A DNA stretch of 58,895 nucleotides from an uncultured marine group I thaumarchaeote (lineage in GTDB: Archaea > Thermoproteota > Nitrososphaeria > Nitrososphaerales > Nitrosopumilaceae): contig CACIXQ010000003.1 in assembly GCA_902590655.1 (NCBI GenBank), forward strand, positions 1-58,895, read 5' to 3'. This document shows, piece by piece, positions 26,754 through 35,494 of the stretch (position 1 is the stretch's first letter; every line of letters starts with the position of its first letter). The notes under the pieces were generated by a model, which was not told the origin of the DNA, did no database searches, and was given only the letters and a program-made list of their open reading frames with translations. A program made the translations under genes and the position numbers.

Positions 26754-27809
26754 ATGCGAACAAAAACTATTGATGAAAATTCAATTTCATGCATTCCAGA
26801 AGATTCAGACGATCTGATTGCACTACGTAGAGTTATCAAAAAAGGTGATAAAATTGTTGGAGAAACTGTTCGTGTTATTAAACAGGAGAAGGAATTTGCG
26901 AGGCCAGACAAGGGCGAACGCGTTAAGATTAGGCTATCAATAGAAGTTGAAAAGATATCATTAGATAATGTATTAGATAGAATACGGGTTGGTGGAATAA
27001 TCAAGGAATCCAATAACGAATCAGTTCCGCACGGATCACATCACTCATTTATTATCAAAATTGATGAACCATTTAATCTACTCAAAAAAAAGTGGACGTC
27101 AGTAGAAAAAAAACTCGTAAGAACTAAAGATAATAATTTTACATTTATCTTAGTTGCAATAGATACTAGTGATTGTGGTATTGGAAAACTAAAAGGAACA
27201 CATCTACATATAATGCCCAATATTTATTCGGGATCAAGTGGAAAAAGATACAAAACTAATTTTAAAATAGAAAACTTTTTTGATGAGATTTCAAAGGCAT
27301 TGTTGGCTATTGTCAAAACAAATGAACAGCTCATAGTATTTGGTCCAGGAGAAACAAAAAAGAAATTTGTAAACTTCCTGACGAAAACACAGATTGGTCA
27401 AGACCATGAAATCAAAATTGTTGAAGGTGTAGATTCTAGTGGTGAAGATGGTATCCATATATTTACCAAATCAAAATCAATGAAAGATATAATATCAAAT
27501 AGTAAGCTTGCAAAAGTTTCTGATATTATCGACCAAGTTATGATTCTTGCAAATAGAAAAAGCACCAAATTCACAATGGGTCTAGAAGAAACTAAAAGAG
27601 CAAATGAATACAGTGCTATAGATTCTCTAATCTTTTCGGAGAAAGCAATTCAAAGTAATGATGAACAAGAAATTATTAATTTCCTAAATGATGTAGAGTT
27701 AAAGGGTGGTACAGTATACAGTGTTGATGCAACCACCGATGCAGGTCTAAGAGTAACTGGACTTGGTGGTATTATTTCTACTCTAAGATTTGCAGTAGAA
27801 TCTAGTTAG
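26754..27809 (+). CDS. pelA: Pelota (Dom34), mRNA surveillance and ribosome rescue factor
   Basis: A 351-residue protein with the three pelota domains: an Sm-like N-terminal domain (SEDSDDL-type start, GDKIVGETVRVIKQ), an eRF1-like middle domain from about 130, and the C-terminal domain ending in TVYSVDATTDAGLRVTGLGGI. It enters the A site of stalled ribosomes with an EF1A/Hbs1-like GTPase. Length and domain order are as in other archaea. It overlaps the convergent CutA gene by 8 bases. Confidence 0.93.
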   Translation: MRTKTIDENSISCIPEDSDDLIALRRVIKKGDKIVGETVRVIKQEKEFARPDKGERVKIRLSIEVEKISLDNVLDRIRVGGIIKESNNESVPHGSHHSFIIKIDEPFNLLKKKWTSVEKKLVRTKDNNFTFILVAIDTSDCGIGKLKGTHLHIMPNIYSGSSGKRYKTNFKIENFFDEISKALLAIVKTNEQLIVFGPGETKKKFVNFLTKTQIGQDHEIKIVEGVDSSGEDGIHIFTKSKSMKDIISNSKLAKVSDIIDQVMILANRKSTKFTMGLEETKRANEYSAIDSLIFSEKAIQSNDEQEIINFLNDVELKGGTVYSVDATTDAGLRVTGLGGIISTLRFAVESS

Positions 27810-28113
27810 TAGAATCAACAAGCCATTTCATATATGGTTGATTAATAGACTCAACATTAATTTCTGCAATCTCTGGTACATCGTATGGATGAAGTTTTTT
27901 CAGTTCTTTTTTTAGAGTTGATTGGTTTTTTTTAGTAGTCTTAAAAAATGCAAGAAATTCATTCTGGTTTTCCACTTTTCCTTTCCAAGTATAAACCGAT
28001 GATATTTTTGTGATATTGACGCATGCAGCTAGTTTTTTCTTTACTAGTTTATTTGCAATTCTTGTAACTGATTGTTTACTAGGAAATGTTGATACAATGA
28101 CTGCTGGCTTCAC
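27802..28113 (-). CDS. cutA: CutA divalent cation tolerance protein
   Basis: About 103 residues if GTG at 28113 is the start (MKPAVIVSTFPS). It has the usual CutA order: TFPSKQSVTRIANKL, KLAACVN, the YTWKGKVENQNEF hairpin, HPYDVPEI and the ending YMKWL. A longer frame beginning ATG at 28182 exists, but it adds an untypical basic segment and would run over the start of the divergent protease gene, so I prefer GTG. CutA is a trimeric PII-like protein linked to copper tolerance. Its role in archaea is unclear. Confidence 0.88.
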   Translation of the reverse strand: MKPAVIVSTFPSKQSVTRIANKLVKKKLAACVNITKISSVYTWKGKVENQNEFLAFFKTTKKNQSTLKKELKKLHPYDVPEIAEINVESINQPYMKWLVDSTN

Positions 28114-28156
28114 AGTAACCGATAAATTTACGTGAATAAAAAAAGTACCAATCGAT

Positions 28157-29356
28157 TTGGCTCTTGATCTCCTCACTGACAATGCAATAATTTACGTTCT
28201 CATTGCCTGGGTTGTAATCCTAGGTATAGCAAAGGCCATAAAATTGGAAAAACATGGTTTTGAAATAAAGCCATATAGTCTTACGTACAAAAACACTCAG
28301 GTTCAGTCTGCACTTTCAAAAATGCTGACTAGAACAAAACGTGGAATTCGGGTCTTTGCTGATGTAAGCGTTGTAGCAGGTTTTCTAATGATGGGATTTG
28401 CATTCTGGTTTTTGTTAAACAATCTTTCAAACTTTTTTGTAGAGCCAACTGAATTTGCTGAATTGACTGTGTTGATACCTGGAGTTACATTAACTTCTGT
28501 TTCAGCTATATTGTATTTTCTATTGTCTATCCCAATTGTCCTGATCATGCATGAAGGTGCTCATGGTATAGTAGCTACTCTAGAAAAAATAAAGATCAAA
28601 ACTGGAGGGTTTGCAGTTTTTATTGCATTGTTTGCAGGGTTTGTGGAGCCGGATGAAAAGGAATTTGACAGTGCAAAAAAAATATCCAAACTTAGAGTTA
28701 TAGGAGCTGGTGCAACTTCAAATGTAATTTTTGCATTTGCCTTAGGAGCATTACTATTAACAAATCCAATTTTTGCACTAGTATTACCAGAACCATTCTT
28801 GGGGTGGTTTTACGAAGCACCTGACGGAGTGCTCATTATTTCAATCATGGAAGATAGTGGGGCAGAAAAAGCAGGTTTACAAGCAAATGATTTGATAATG
28901 GGTGTAAATGGTGTAGTGATAGTATCGCCGTTCGATTTTCAGAAGGTTGATCTTAAACCGGGGGATACCGCTACTATTACAGTTCAAAGAGATGGTCAAC
29001 AGATACAACTACCTGTTGAGATTATGCCGTCACCTGATGATCCTGAGAGAGGTTTGATTGGTATCATAAGAGATAATGCAATGTCTTACAAACCAGTTTT
29101 GAATTTCATAGAATGGAATCCTCAGGTATCGATGTTTCTTCTTTGGTTATGGATGATTTCATTTTTCATTGGAATTATCAACATGCTCCCATTACCTATA
29201 TTGGATGGAGGAAAATTTATCTACACAATTATTGAGAAACATGCTTCAGAGAAAAAAATTAACGTAATAATGTATACTGTTTATGCTTTTACTTTCGTTC
29301 TATTTGCGCTCAATATCGCATTATCATATGTAAAATCTGGATGGTTTACCATCTAA
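28157..29356 (+). CDS. Site-2-protease family (M50) intramembrane metalloprotease with PDZ domain
   Basis: A 399-residue membrane protein starting at TTG. HEGAH (132-136) supplies the zinc ligands and catalytic Glu within a hydrophobic helix; the third ligand is the Asp in LPILDGGKF near 355. A PDZ domain occupies about 215-290 (AEKAGLQANDLIMGVNG). The order M50 half, PDZ, M50 half is that of RseP/S2P enzymes that cut membrane-bound regulators or leftover signal peptides. It is divergent from cutA and is followed 40 bases later by the thiolase gene. Confidence 0.88.
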   Translation: MALDLLTDNAIIYVLIAWVVILGIAKAIKLEKHGFEIKPYSLTYKNTQVQSALSKMLTRTKRGIRVFADVSVVAGFLMMGFAFWFLLNNLSNFFVEPTEFAELTVLIPGVTLTSVSAILYFLLSIPIVLIMHEGAHGIVATLEKIKIKTGGFAVFIALFAGFVEPDEKEFDSAKKISKLRVIGAGATSNVIFAFALGALLLTNPIFALVLPEPFLGWFYEAPDGVLIISIMEDSGAEKAGLQANDLIMGVNGVVIVSPFDFQKVDLKPGDTATITVQRDGQQIQLPVEIMPSPDDPERGLIGIIRDNAMSYKPVLNFIEWNPQVSMFLLWLWMISFFIGIINMLPLPILDGGKFIYTIIEKHASEKKINVIMYTVYAFTFVLFALNIALSYVKSGWFTI

Positions 29357-29396
29357 GCATTAAAACCTAAATTACTGAAAATTCAGTAACAAAATC

Positions 29397-30305
29397 ATGA
29401 GTTGTGACAAATGTCAGAAACAAGCAGCCTACACCAGAAAGTATTCTGGAGAAACGCTTTGTTCTGACTGTTTTTCTAATTCTATTTTACACAAAGCTGC
29501 TAAAACAATATCAAAACATAAGATGATCAGAAACAACGAGCTTGTTTGCGTTGCTGTTTCAGGTGGAAAAGATTCTCTAGTATTGTTAGATGTATTGAAT
29601 AAAATGTCAAAAACTCATAATTTTAGACTAATGGCTGTAACAATTGATGAGGGAATCCCTGGATACAGAGATGAGGCCCTGAAAATAGTCGAAAGTTTTT
29701 GTGCCAAATTAAACATACAGCATAGAGTTTTCTCATACAAGAAACTGTTTGATCTAACGTTGGAAGAATCCTTACAATTAAGAAATGGCCAGAAACTTTC
29801 TTCCTGTTCAATTTGTGGCACATTTAGACGAAGAGCGTTGGATCATGCTGCAAAATCAATTAACGCAGATGTAATTGCAACTGGTCATAACTTGGATGAT
29901 ACACTTCAAACATTTCTAATAAATACACTTTCTGGGGATACTGCAAAAATAGGTTGGATGGATCCTGATACATCCTCAAACAAACTAAGAAAGGTTAAAC
30001 CATTATCTGAGATTTATGAGTCAGAAATTGTATTTTATGCATTTACAAATAATCTTCCGTTTCAAACGGAACCATGTCCACATATGGATGAGGGAATTAG
30101 AACAGAAATCCGTGAATTCCTAAATTCACTTGAATCAAATCATAATGGAATAAAAAATAATATGTATGGTTCAATTATGAAAATTTCCCAATTTACTAAG
30201 CAAGTGGAACAAAAAGAAAAACGAAAATGTTCAATATGTGGGAATGAATGTAGTGGAAATGTTTGTTCAGTATGTAAAATGATAATGCGTTTAACTAAGG
30301 AATGA
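29397..30305 (+). CDS. ncsA: tRNA 2-thiolation enzyme (Ncs6/TtuA family)
   Basis: A 302-residue PP-loop ATPase. An N-terminal zinc finger (C3xxC6, C22xxC25) precedes the P-loop SGGKDS at 55-60. SSCSICGTFRRRALDHAA and ATGHNLDDTLQTFLIN are the catalytic Cys region and family signature, and a second zinc finger closes the protein (CSICG, CSVCK). The enzyme adenylates and thiolates a uridine of tRNA (U34 in Ncs6, U54 in TtuA). The family is sure; which uridine is modified cannot be told. The SRP RNA gene starts 36 bases downstream. Confidence 0.88.
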   Translation: MSCDKCQKQAAYTRKYSGETLCSDCFSNSILHKAAKTISKHKMIRNNELVCVAVSGGKDSLVLLDVLNKMSKTHNFRLMAVTIDEGIPGYRDEALKIVESFCAKLNIQHRVFSYKKLFDLTLEESLQLRNGQKLSSCSICGTFRRRALDHAAKSINADVIATGHNLDDTLQTFLINTLSGDTAKIGWMDPDTSSNKLRKVKPLSEIYESEIVFYAFTNNLPFQTEPCPHMDEGIRTEIREFLNSLESNHNGIKNNMYGSIMKISQFTKQVEQKEKRKCSICGNECSGNVCSVCKMIMRLTKE

Positions 30306-30314
30306 TCCAAATTC

Positions 30315-30322
30315 AAATATAA
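30315..30322 (+). promoter_or_regulatory. TATA-like box for SRP RNA
   Basis: The motif aaatataa lies about 24 bases before the presumed SRP RNA 5' end (30342), the usual spacing for an archaeal TATA box and start site. Confidence 0.5.
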
Positions 30323-30341
30323 CATTAGATTGAAGTATGAG

Positions 30342-30659
30342 CGGTAGTAGGTAGGACCGGGGTGCTAGCCGTGCCCTGTTCTGAAACCGGCTATAAGCAG
30401 AGGTCAGCAACTGCTGGGTAAATCTCTAGAATGGTAGTTCCCACTGGGTGTGTGGAAATGAAATCACGCCGAGGCGGGTGGTTGTAGGACTAGAATTATC
30501 CGAAGGGATAATCTCTAAGACCGAACCATCGAAAGGGATCAGGTCCGGGAGGGAGCAATCCTAAGGTGGAACATTCACGCTTCCTCGTCAACGTGGCGGA
30601 TCTTGCGTGCCTTGAAATGGGGCTATTGATCTAGCCTAGAACCAGCAGAACTACTACCG
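30342..30659 (+). ncRNA. ffs: Archaeal 7S signal recognition particle RNA
   Basis: The ends pair perfectly over nine bases (cggtagtag at 30342-30350 with ctactaccg at 30651-30659), forming the terminal helix seen in archaeal SRP RNAs. Near the 5' end, gtgctagcc and ggctataagca make the Alu-domain helices. The SRP54 site is clear at about 30537-30562: cagg and agca form the symmetric loop around a GGGA tetraloop (cagg, tcc, ggga, ggg, agca). About 318 bases is normal for archaea. The region has no long open frame. It works with SRP54 and SRP19 in co-translational targeting. Exact ends are estimated from the pairing. Confidence 0.92.
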
Positions 30660-30674
30660 TATTAAACTTTAAAA

Positions 30675-30953
30675 TTAATACAAAACTTCAAACGTTGAAA
30701 ATTTATTTTTAAACTCTTCATTGTTAATCTCAATGTTATCTACATGTGAATTTGCAGGACCAATTTTAGCCCACTCAACAACTAAATTGACAGATTGGCT
30801 ATCGCCTTCAAGCATTGCTTCTACACGTTTATCAATTAGATTTCTAACCCAACCAGAAACATTATTCTTCTTAGCAATAACCTTCAATGCTTGTCTAAAA
30901 AAAACTCCCTGTACCTTTCCACTGATGAAAATATGTACACGTTGTTGTTTCAT
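30675..30953 (-). CDS. acyP: Acylphosphatase
   Basis: A 92-residue protein. GKVQGVFFR (12-20) holds the phosphate-binding loop and catalytic Arg, and SGWVRN gives the catalytic Asn. Length and motif order are standard. It hydrolyses carboxyl-phosphates such as acetyl- or carbamoyl phosphate in the cytoplasm. It is convergent with SRP RNA, whose 3' end is only about 15 bases away. The start is ATG. Confidence 0.93.
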   Translation of the reverse strand: MKQQRVHIFISGKVQGVFFRQALKVIAKKNNVSGWVRNLIDKRVEAMLEGDSQSVNLVVEWAKIGPANSHVDNIEINNEEFKNKFSTFEVLY

Positions 30954-30997
30954 ATATATACAAAAATGTAGATGCTAATCAGTTTTAGGAAAATAAA

Positions 30998-31732
30998 TTA
31001 CTTCTTCCTTTCCTTAATTCGTGCTCTTCCAGTTTTTCTGGCTGCAATGCTTCCAACCTTTGCTCCTGGTGGTGCATCACGTGAAACTGTTGAACTTTGA
31101 CCAACGTGTTGGTGTCTACCACCTCCATGAGGGTGATTATATGCTCCTTGGGCTACACCTCTAACAATTGGGTATTTCTGACCTCGTGATTTAAATCGCC
31201 TTACTGCCACTCCTGCGCGCATTAATGGTCTATCACCAACTCCACCTCCTGCTAGTGTTCCTATCATAGCTCTATTCTTTGGGTTAAGTGTAGTAAATTT
31301 TCCAGAGCGAAGTTTTATTGTAACACCCTTATCTTCATGTGCAAATACTGTAGCACTTGTGCCAGCAGATTTCATAAAAGATCCTCCATCCCCAAATTGT
31401 TTTTCTATATTACAGACTGTTGTACCGTCAGGAATATTTTGTATGCTTATTACATTTCCATCATTAATTTTCGATTTTAATCCAAACTGAATATGTGAAC
31501 CAACTTTCGCACCAAGAAACGCTGGAAGGAATGAAGTAGTACCATCATTAAATCTCACTTTGGCTAGTGGAACATCACGACCTCGTTCATGAACAAGATC
31601 TATGATCTCTCCGTCATGATTATCTGAAAGTCCAAAACTAGGATATTTTGCTGGTGCGATCTTTCCTGTAGAGGCTACTCTAAATTGTAATCCTCCACGG
31701 CCACGTCTTCTAACAAGAGGTCTTTTTCCCAA
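30998..31732 (-). CDS. rpl2: Large ribosomal subunit protein uL2
   Basis: A 244-residue ribosomal protein. The N-terminus MGKRPLVRRRGRGG matches archaeal L2 and supports the TTG start. The highly conserved loop near the peptidyl transferase centre is present (HPHGGGRHQHVGQ), followed by the basic C-terminus. It binds 23S rRNA near subunit bridges. It stands alone, divergent from cdc48 and not among other ribosomal protein genes, unlike the S10 operon of most archaea. Confidence 0.95.
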   Translation of the reverse strand: MGKRPLVRRRGRGGLQFRVASTGKIAPAKYPSFGLSDNHDGEIIDLVHERGRDVPLAKVRFNDGTTSFLPAFLGAKVGSHIQFGLKSKINDGNVISIQNIPDGTTVCNIEKQFGDGGSFMKSAGTSATVFAHEDKGVTIKLRSGKFTTLNPKNRAMIGTLAGGGVGDRPLMRAGVAVRRFKSRGQKYPIVRGVAQGAYNHPHGGGRHQHVGQSSTVSRDAPPGAKVGSIAARKTGRARIKERKK

Positions 31733-31840
31733 GGTAAAATTTCGTGACTATTCAACAGATTTTAAGCTTCTGATTAAATCGAGTATTTGTAGAGAAATTT
31801 AACAACAAAGGTATAAACGATACTTGGGAAGTGATAAATT

Positions 31841-34177
31841 ATGAGCGAGAGTGAGCTATCACTCAAGGTTTTGGAGGCATATACACGGGACGTTGGGCGT
31901 GGTGTAGCAAGAATTGACTATGATTCTATGGATACATTAAATGCCTCAACCGGAGATGTCATTGAAGTTAAGGGTAAACGTAGAACTGTTGCTAAATGTT
32001 TACCTCTTTACCCATCTGATGAAGGAAAAGGCATTATCAGAATAGATGGACTGGGACGAAATAACTCGGGAATTGCGATCGGAGATAGTATTCAGGTAAA
32101 AAAAATCAAGGCTACAGCAGCAGAGAAAATTATTGTAGCACCATTAGAAGCCATTCCACCAATTGATGAAAGATATCTTGCAGACGCTTTAGAAAGCGTA
32201 CCTTTGATCAAGGGCGATAATGTAATGGTACCATACTTTGGTGGTAGGTTGACGTTTCAGGTAATTGGAGTAACACCTAATGCTGATGCTGTACTTGTAA
32301 CACAAAAAACAGTTTTCACTATAGCTGAAAAAGGTGAAACACTAAGAGGTGTTCCACAGGTTTCTTATGAAGACATTGGCGGTTTGACTGACGAGATTAA
32401 GAAAGTTAGAGAAATGATTGAACTTCCATTGCGCCATCCAGAGATATTTGAAAAATTAGGAATAGAAGCACCAAAAGGAGTATTACTTTATGGACCACCT
32501 GGTACAGGAAAGACCTTGTTAGCAAAAGCTGTGGCAAATGAAAGTAATGCGCATTTCATTAGTATTTCTGGTCCTGAAATCATGAGTAAATTCTACGGTG
32601 AAAGTGAAGCTAGATTACGAGAGATATTCAAGGAGGCTAGAGAAAAGGCACCATCAATTGTTTTCGTTGATGAGATTGATTCTATAGCACCTAAACGAGA
32701 AGAAGTCACGGGTGAAGTAGAACGAAGGGTCGTTTCACAGATGCTTTCACTCATGGATGGATTGGAAGCTAGAGGTAAAGTAATTGTAATTTCTGCAACA
32801 AACAGACCAAATGCAATTGATCCAGCATTAAGAAGACCTGGAAGATTTGACAGAGAGATTGAGATTAAAGTCCCTGATAAGAAAGGAAGATCTGATATTC
32901 TTAACATTCACACACGAAACATGCCATTACACGAAGATGTAGACATAAAGCAAGTATCTTCAGTTAGCCACGGATATGTTGGTGCTGACTTGGAATACTT
33001 GTGTAAAGAAGCAGCAATGAAGTGTTTACGTAGATTGTTACCAGAGATTAACTTAGACGATGAAAAAATTCCTCCTGAAACACTTGACAAATTAATTGTT
33101 AACGGAGCAGACTTCAAAAAAGCTTTGATAGAGGTTACACCATCCGGTATGAGAGAAGTATTCATTGAAAACCCAGATGTAAAGTGGGACGAAGTTGGTG
33201 GTCTAAATGATATCAAACAGGAACTTCAGGAAGCAGTTGAATGGCCAATGAAATACCCTACATTGTATGATAAATTAGGACATAAAATGCCTCGTGGTAT
33301 TTTACTTCATGGTGCAAGTGGTACAGGAAAAACTTTGTTAGCTAAAGCAGTTGCTACCGAAAGTGAAGCAAACTTTGTTTCTGTACGAGGTCCTGAATTA
33401 TTATCAAAGTGGGTAGGGGAATCAGAGAGAGGTATTCGAGAAATTTTCAGAAGAGCTAGACAATCATCACCATGTGTAGTATTCTTTGATGAAATTGATT
33501 CAATAGCACCAATTAGAGGAGGAGGAGCAGAAACACAGGTTACTGAAAGAGTTGTTAGTCAACTATTAACAGAGTTAGATGGTATGCAGGATATGCACGG
33601 TGTAGTAGTATTAGCTGCTACAAATAGAGCAGATATGATTGATCCAGCTTTACTTAGACCTGGAAGATTTGATAAAATTATCCAGATTCCATTGCCAGAT
33701 AAAGAATCCAGAAAAAGAATTTTGGAGATTAATGCAGAAGAAATTCCATTCGTAAAAGATCCTAACAGTCCAGACTATGTGAATTTTGTTAAATTAGCAG
33801 AGGCAACTGAAGGATTTAGTGGCGCAGATGTAGCAGCTATAGCAAATACTGCTGTATCTTTTGTTATCCATGAACACCTTGACAAATATGCCATGGGTGA
33901 ACCTGCTAAAAAAACGCCAACAACAGCAGATGCAAAGGAGATACCAGCTAAACAAGCGGATATGACTAACACGAAATCGGAAAAAGAGGCACGAGTTGCT
34001 TCAGCAGAAGATGAAAAAGTTGCCAAAGCCAAAGAGGAAAAAGAAATTTCTAAGGTTGAAAAAGAAGCTGAGAGTGCAAAGGTTACAATGAAGAACTTCG
34101 AAGACGCTGTAAAGAAGGTAAGGGAACAAAAGGACTTGAAGATTGGACAGAAAGTAGAACTTTCTGCTTTCAGGTAG
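31841..34177 (+). CDS. cdc48: Cdc48/VCP-like AAA+ ATPase (VAT)
   Basis: A 778-residue unfoldase. The N-domain is a double-psi barrel (about 1-175), then D1 with GPPGTGKT (218-225), VFVDEIDS and RRPGRFD. D2 has the variant Walker A GASGTGKT near 491, VFFDEIDS, and the [10 protein letters not shown] arginine-finger region. A C-terminal stretch of about 60 residues rich in Lys, Glu and Ala precedes the last helix, longer and more charged than in classical VAT. It probably unfolds substrates for the proteasome. It is divergent from rpl2, and gatD follows after 31 bases. Confidence 0.94.
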   Translation: MSESELSLKVLEAYTRDVGRGVARIDYDSMDTLNASTGDVIEVKGKRRTVAKCLPLYPSDEGKGIIRIDGLGRNNSGIAIGDSIQVKKIKATAAEKIIVAPLEAIPPIDERYLADALESVPLIKGDNVMVPYFGGRLTFQVIGVTPNADAVLVTQKTVFTIAEKGETLRGVPQVSYEDIGGLTDEIKKVREMIELPLRHPEIFEKLGIEAPKGVLLYGPPGTGKTLLAKAVANESNAHFISISGPEIMSKFYGESEARLREIFKEAREKAPSIVFVDEIDSIAPKREEVTGEVERRVVSQMLSLMDGLEARGKVIVISATNRPNAIDPALRRPGRFDREIEIKVPDKKGRSDILNIHTRNMPLHEDVDIKQVSSVSHGYVGADLEYLCKEAAMKCLRRLLPEINLDDEKIPPETLDKLIVNGADFKKALIEVTPSGMREVFIENPDVKWDEVGGLNDIKQELQEAVEWPMKYPTLYDKLGHKMPRGILLHGASGTGKTLLAKAVATESEANFVSVRGPELLSKWVGESERGIREIFRRARQSSPCVVFFDEIDSIAPIRGGGAETQVTERVVSQLLTELDGMQDMHGVVVLAATNRADMIDPALLRPGRFDKIIQIPLPDKESRKRILEINAEEIPFVKDPNSPDYVNFVKLAEATEGFSGADVAAIANTAVSFVIHEHLDKYAMGEPAKKTPTTADAKEIPAKQADMTNTKSEKEARVASAEDEKVAKAKEEKEISKVEKEAESAKVTMKNFEDAVKKVREQKDLKIGQKVELSAFR

Positions 34178-34208
34178 TTTTAATAAAATAACTGCTTAAA
34201 CCATCACA

Positions 34209-35492
34209 ATGTCAGAAGACCAAGGATATTCTGGAAAAGCTCTTGAATGTTTGAAAAAAAATAATGCCAAAGTTGGCGATTCAATCAAGATTACTGCTGA
34301 TTTAACATACTCTGGAATTCTAATGCCCAGATACGAGTCTGGTGATGATATGCACCTAGTAGTAAAATTAGGAAGTGGTTACAATGCAGGAATTAACATT
34401 GACGATATTCAAAACATAGAGATTGTTTCCAGTTCTGAACTAAAGCATGAACAGAATGAAGAAAGAAAAGAGGATCCAGAACTTCCAAAAATTTTACTTC
34501 TTTCTACGGGAGGAACAATCGCAAGTAAGGTTGACTACAGAACTGGTGCTGTTACTCCCGCGCTTACTGCTTCTGATATCAACGAAGCTGTTCCGGAGCT
34601 TGGAAAAATTGCTAACATTGATGCAGAAGTTTTGTTCTCTGAATATTCAGAAAATTTACAACCAGACCATTGGACAAAAATTGCAGAAAAACTTGATTCA
34701 CTTGTAGACTCTGACTATAGTGGTATACTAATTGCACATGGAACAGATACCATGCATTATACATCTTCTTTTTTGTCTTTTGCACTTGCTGGGTTTCCTA
34801 TTCCAGTTGCACTCGTTGGATCACAGAGATCATCTGACAGACCATCGTCTGACGCAGCGATAAACCTGATTGCAGCTTCAAAATTCCTTGTTGAATCTAA
34901 CACAAAGGGTATTTTTCTTGTTATGCACCATAATGATAATGATCAGACAGTTGCATGTCATGTCGGAACCAGAGTTAGAAAAAATCATACAAGCAAGCGT
35001 GGAGCATTTGAGACTATGGGTGGTCATCCAGCATTCATAATTGCTGAAGAAAAAATTAAGAAAAATATGCAAGATGATTTTTTTAAAAACTCAAAATACA
35101 CCCCAAGAATGAAGATTGACACTAAAGTATCTCTTGTAAAATATCATCCCGGTTATGACCCAGAATTGATTGAAAATATGATACAAACAGGATGCAAGGC
35201 AATAATTTTTGAGGGAACAGGATTAGGACATGTTGGACGTACAATGTACGATGTTATAAAAAATGCAAAGAAAAATGATCTATTTTTGGGAATGACATCA
35301 CAGTGTATAGACGGCAGAGTTAGGATGACAGTCTATGAAAGTGGCAGAGATTTGTTAGATTTAGGAATCACTCCACTTGAGAATATGACACCAGAAACTT
35401 CACTGGTAAAAGCCATGTGGGCTTTAGGAAATTCAAAGAATACAGATGAGATGAAGTCACTAATGCTGGAGAATATTGCTTCAGAGTTTTAA
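34209..35492 (+). CDS. gatD: Glutamyl-tRNA(Gln) amidotransferase subunit D
   Basis: A 427-residue protein with a short beta domain (about 1-90) then the asparaginase domain: LLLSTGGTIASK (about 95-106) with the catalytic Thr, HGTDTM with the second Thr-Asp pair, and Lys in the KYHPGYDPE region. GatD releases ammonia from Gln for GatE. Its stop is 2 bases before gatE, so they are co-translated. Together they form archaeal GatDE, which turns Glu-tRNA(Gln) into Gln-tRNA(Gln). A tRNA-Gln gene lies 8 kb downstream. Confidence 0.95.
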   Translation: MSEDQGYSGKALECLKKNNAKVGDSIKITADLTYSGILMPRYESGDDMHLVVKLGSGYNAGINIDDIQNIEIVSSSELKHEQNEERKEDPELPKILLLSTGGTIASKVDYRTGAVTPALTASDINEAVPELGKIANIDAEVLFSEYSENLQPDHWTKIAEKLDSLVDSDYSGILIAHGTDTMHYTSSFLSFALAGFPIPVALVGSQRSSDRPSSDAAINLIAASKFLVESNTKGIFLVMHHNDNDQTVACHVGTRVRKNHTSKRGAFETMGGHPAFIIAEEKIKKNMQDDFFKNSKYTPRMKIDTKVSLVKYHPGYDPELIENMIQTGCKAIIFEGTGLGHVGRTMYDVIKNAKKNDLFLGMTSQCIDGRVRMTVYESGRDLLDLGITPLENMTPETSLVKAMWALGNSKNTDEMKSLMLENIASEF

Positions 35493-35494
35493 TT

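Noticed and set aside
28114-28182. N-terminal extension of CutA up to ATG 28182
   Set aside because: It adds 23 residues not seen in the family and runs over the start of the divergent protease gene.
30342-30659. Possible protein-coding or repeat content in the GC-richer stretch after the thiolase gene
   Set aside because: The pairing of ends and the SRP54-binding loop identify it as SRP RNA.
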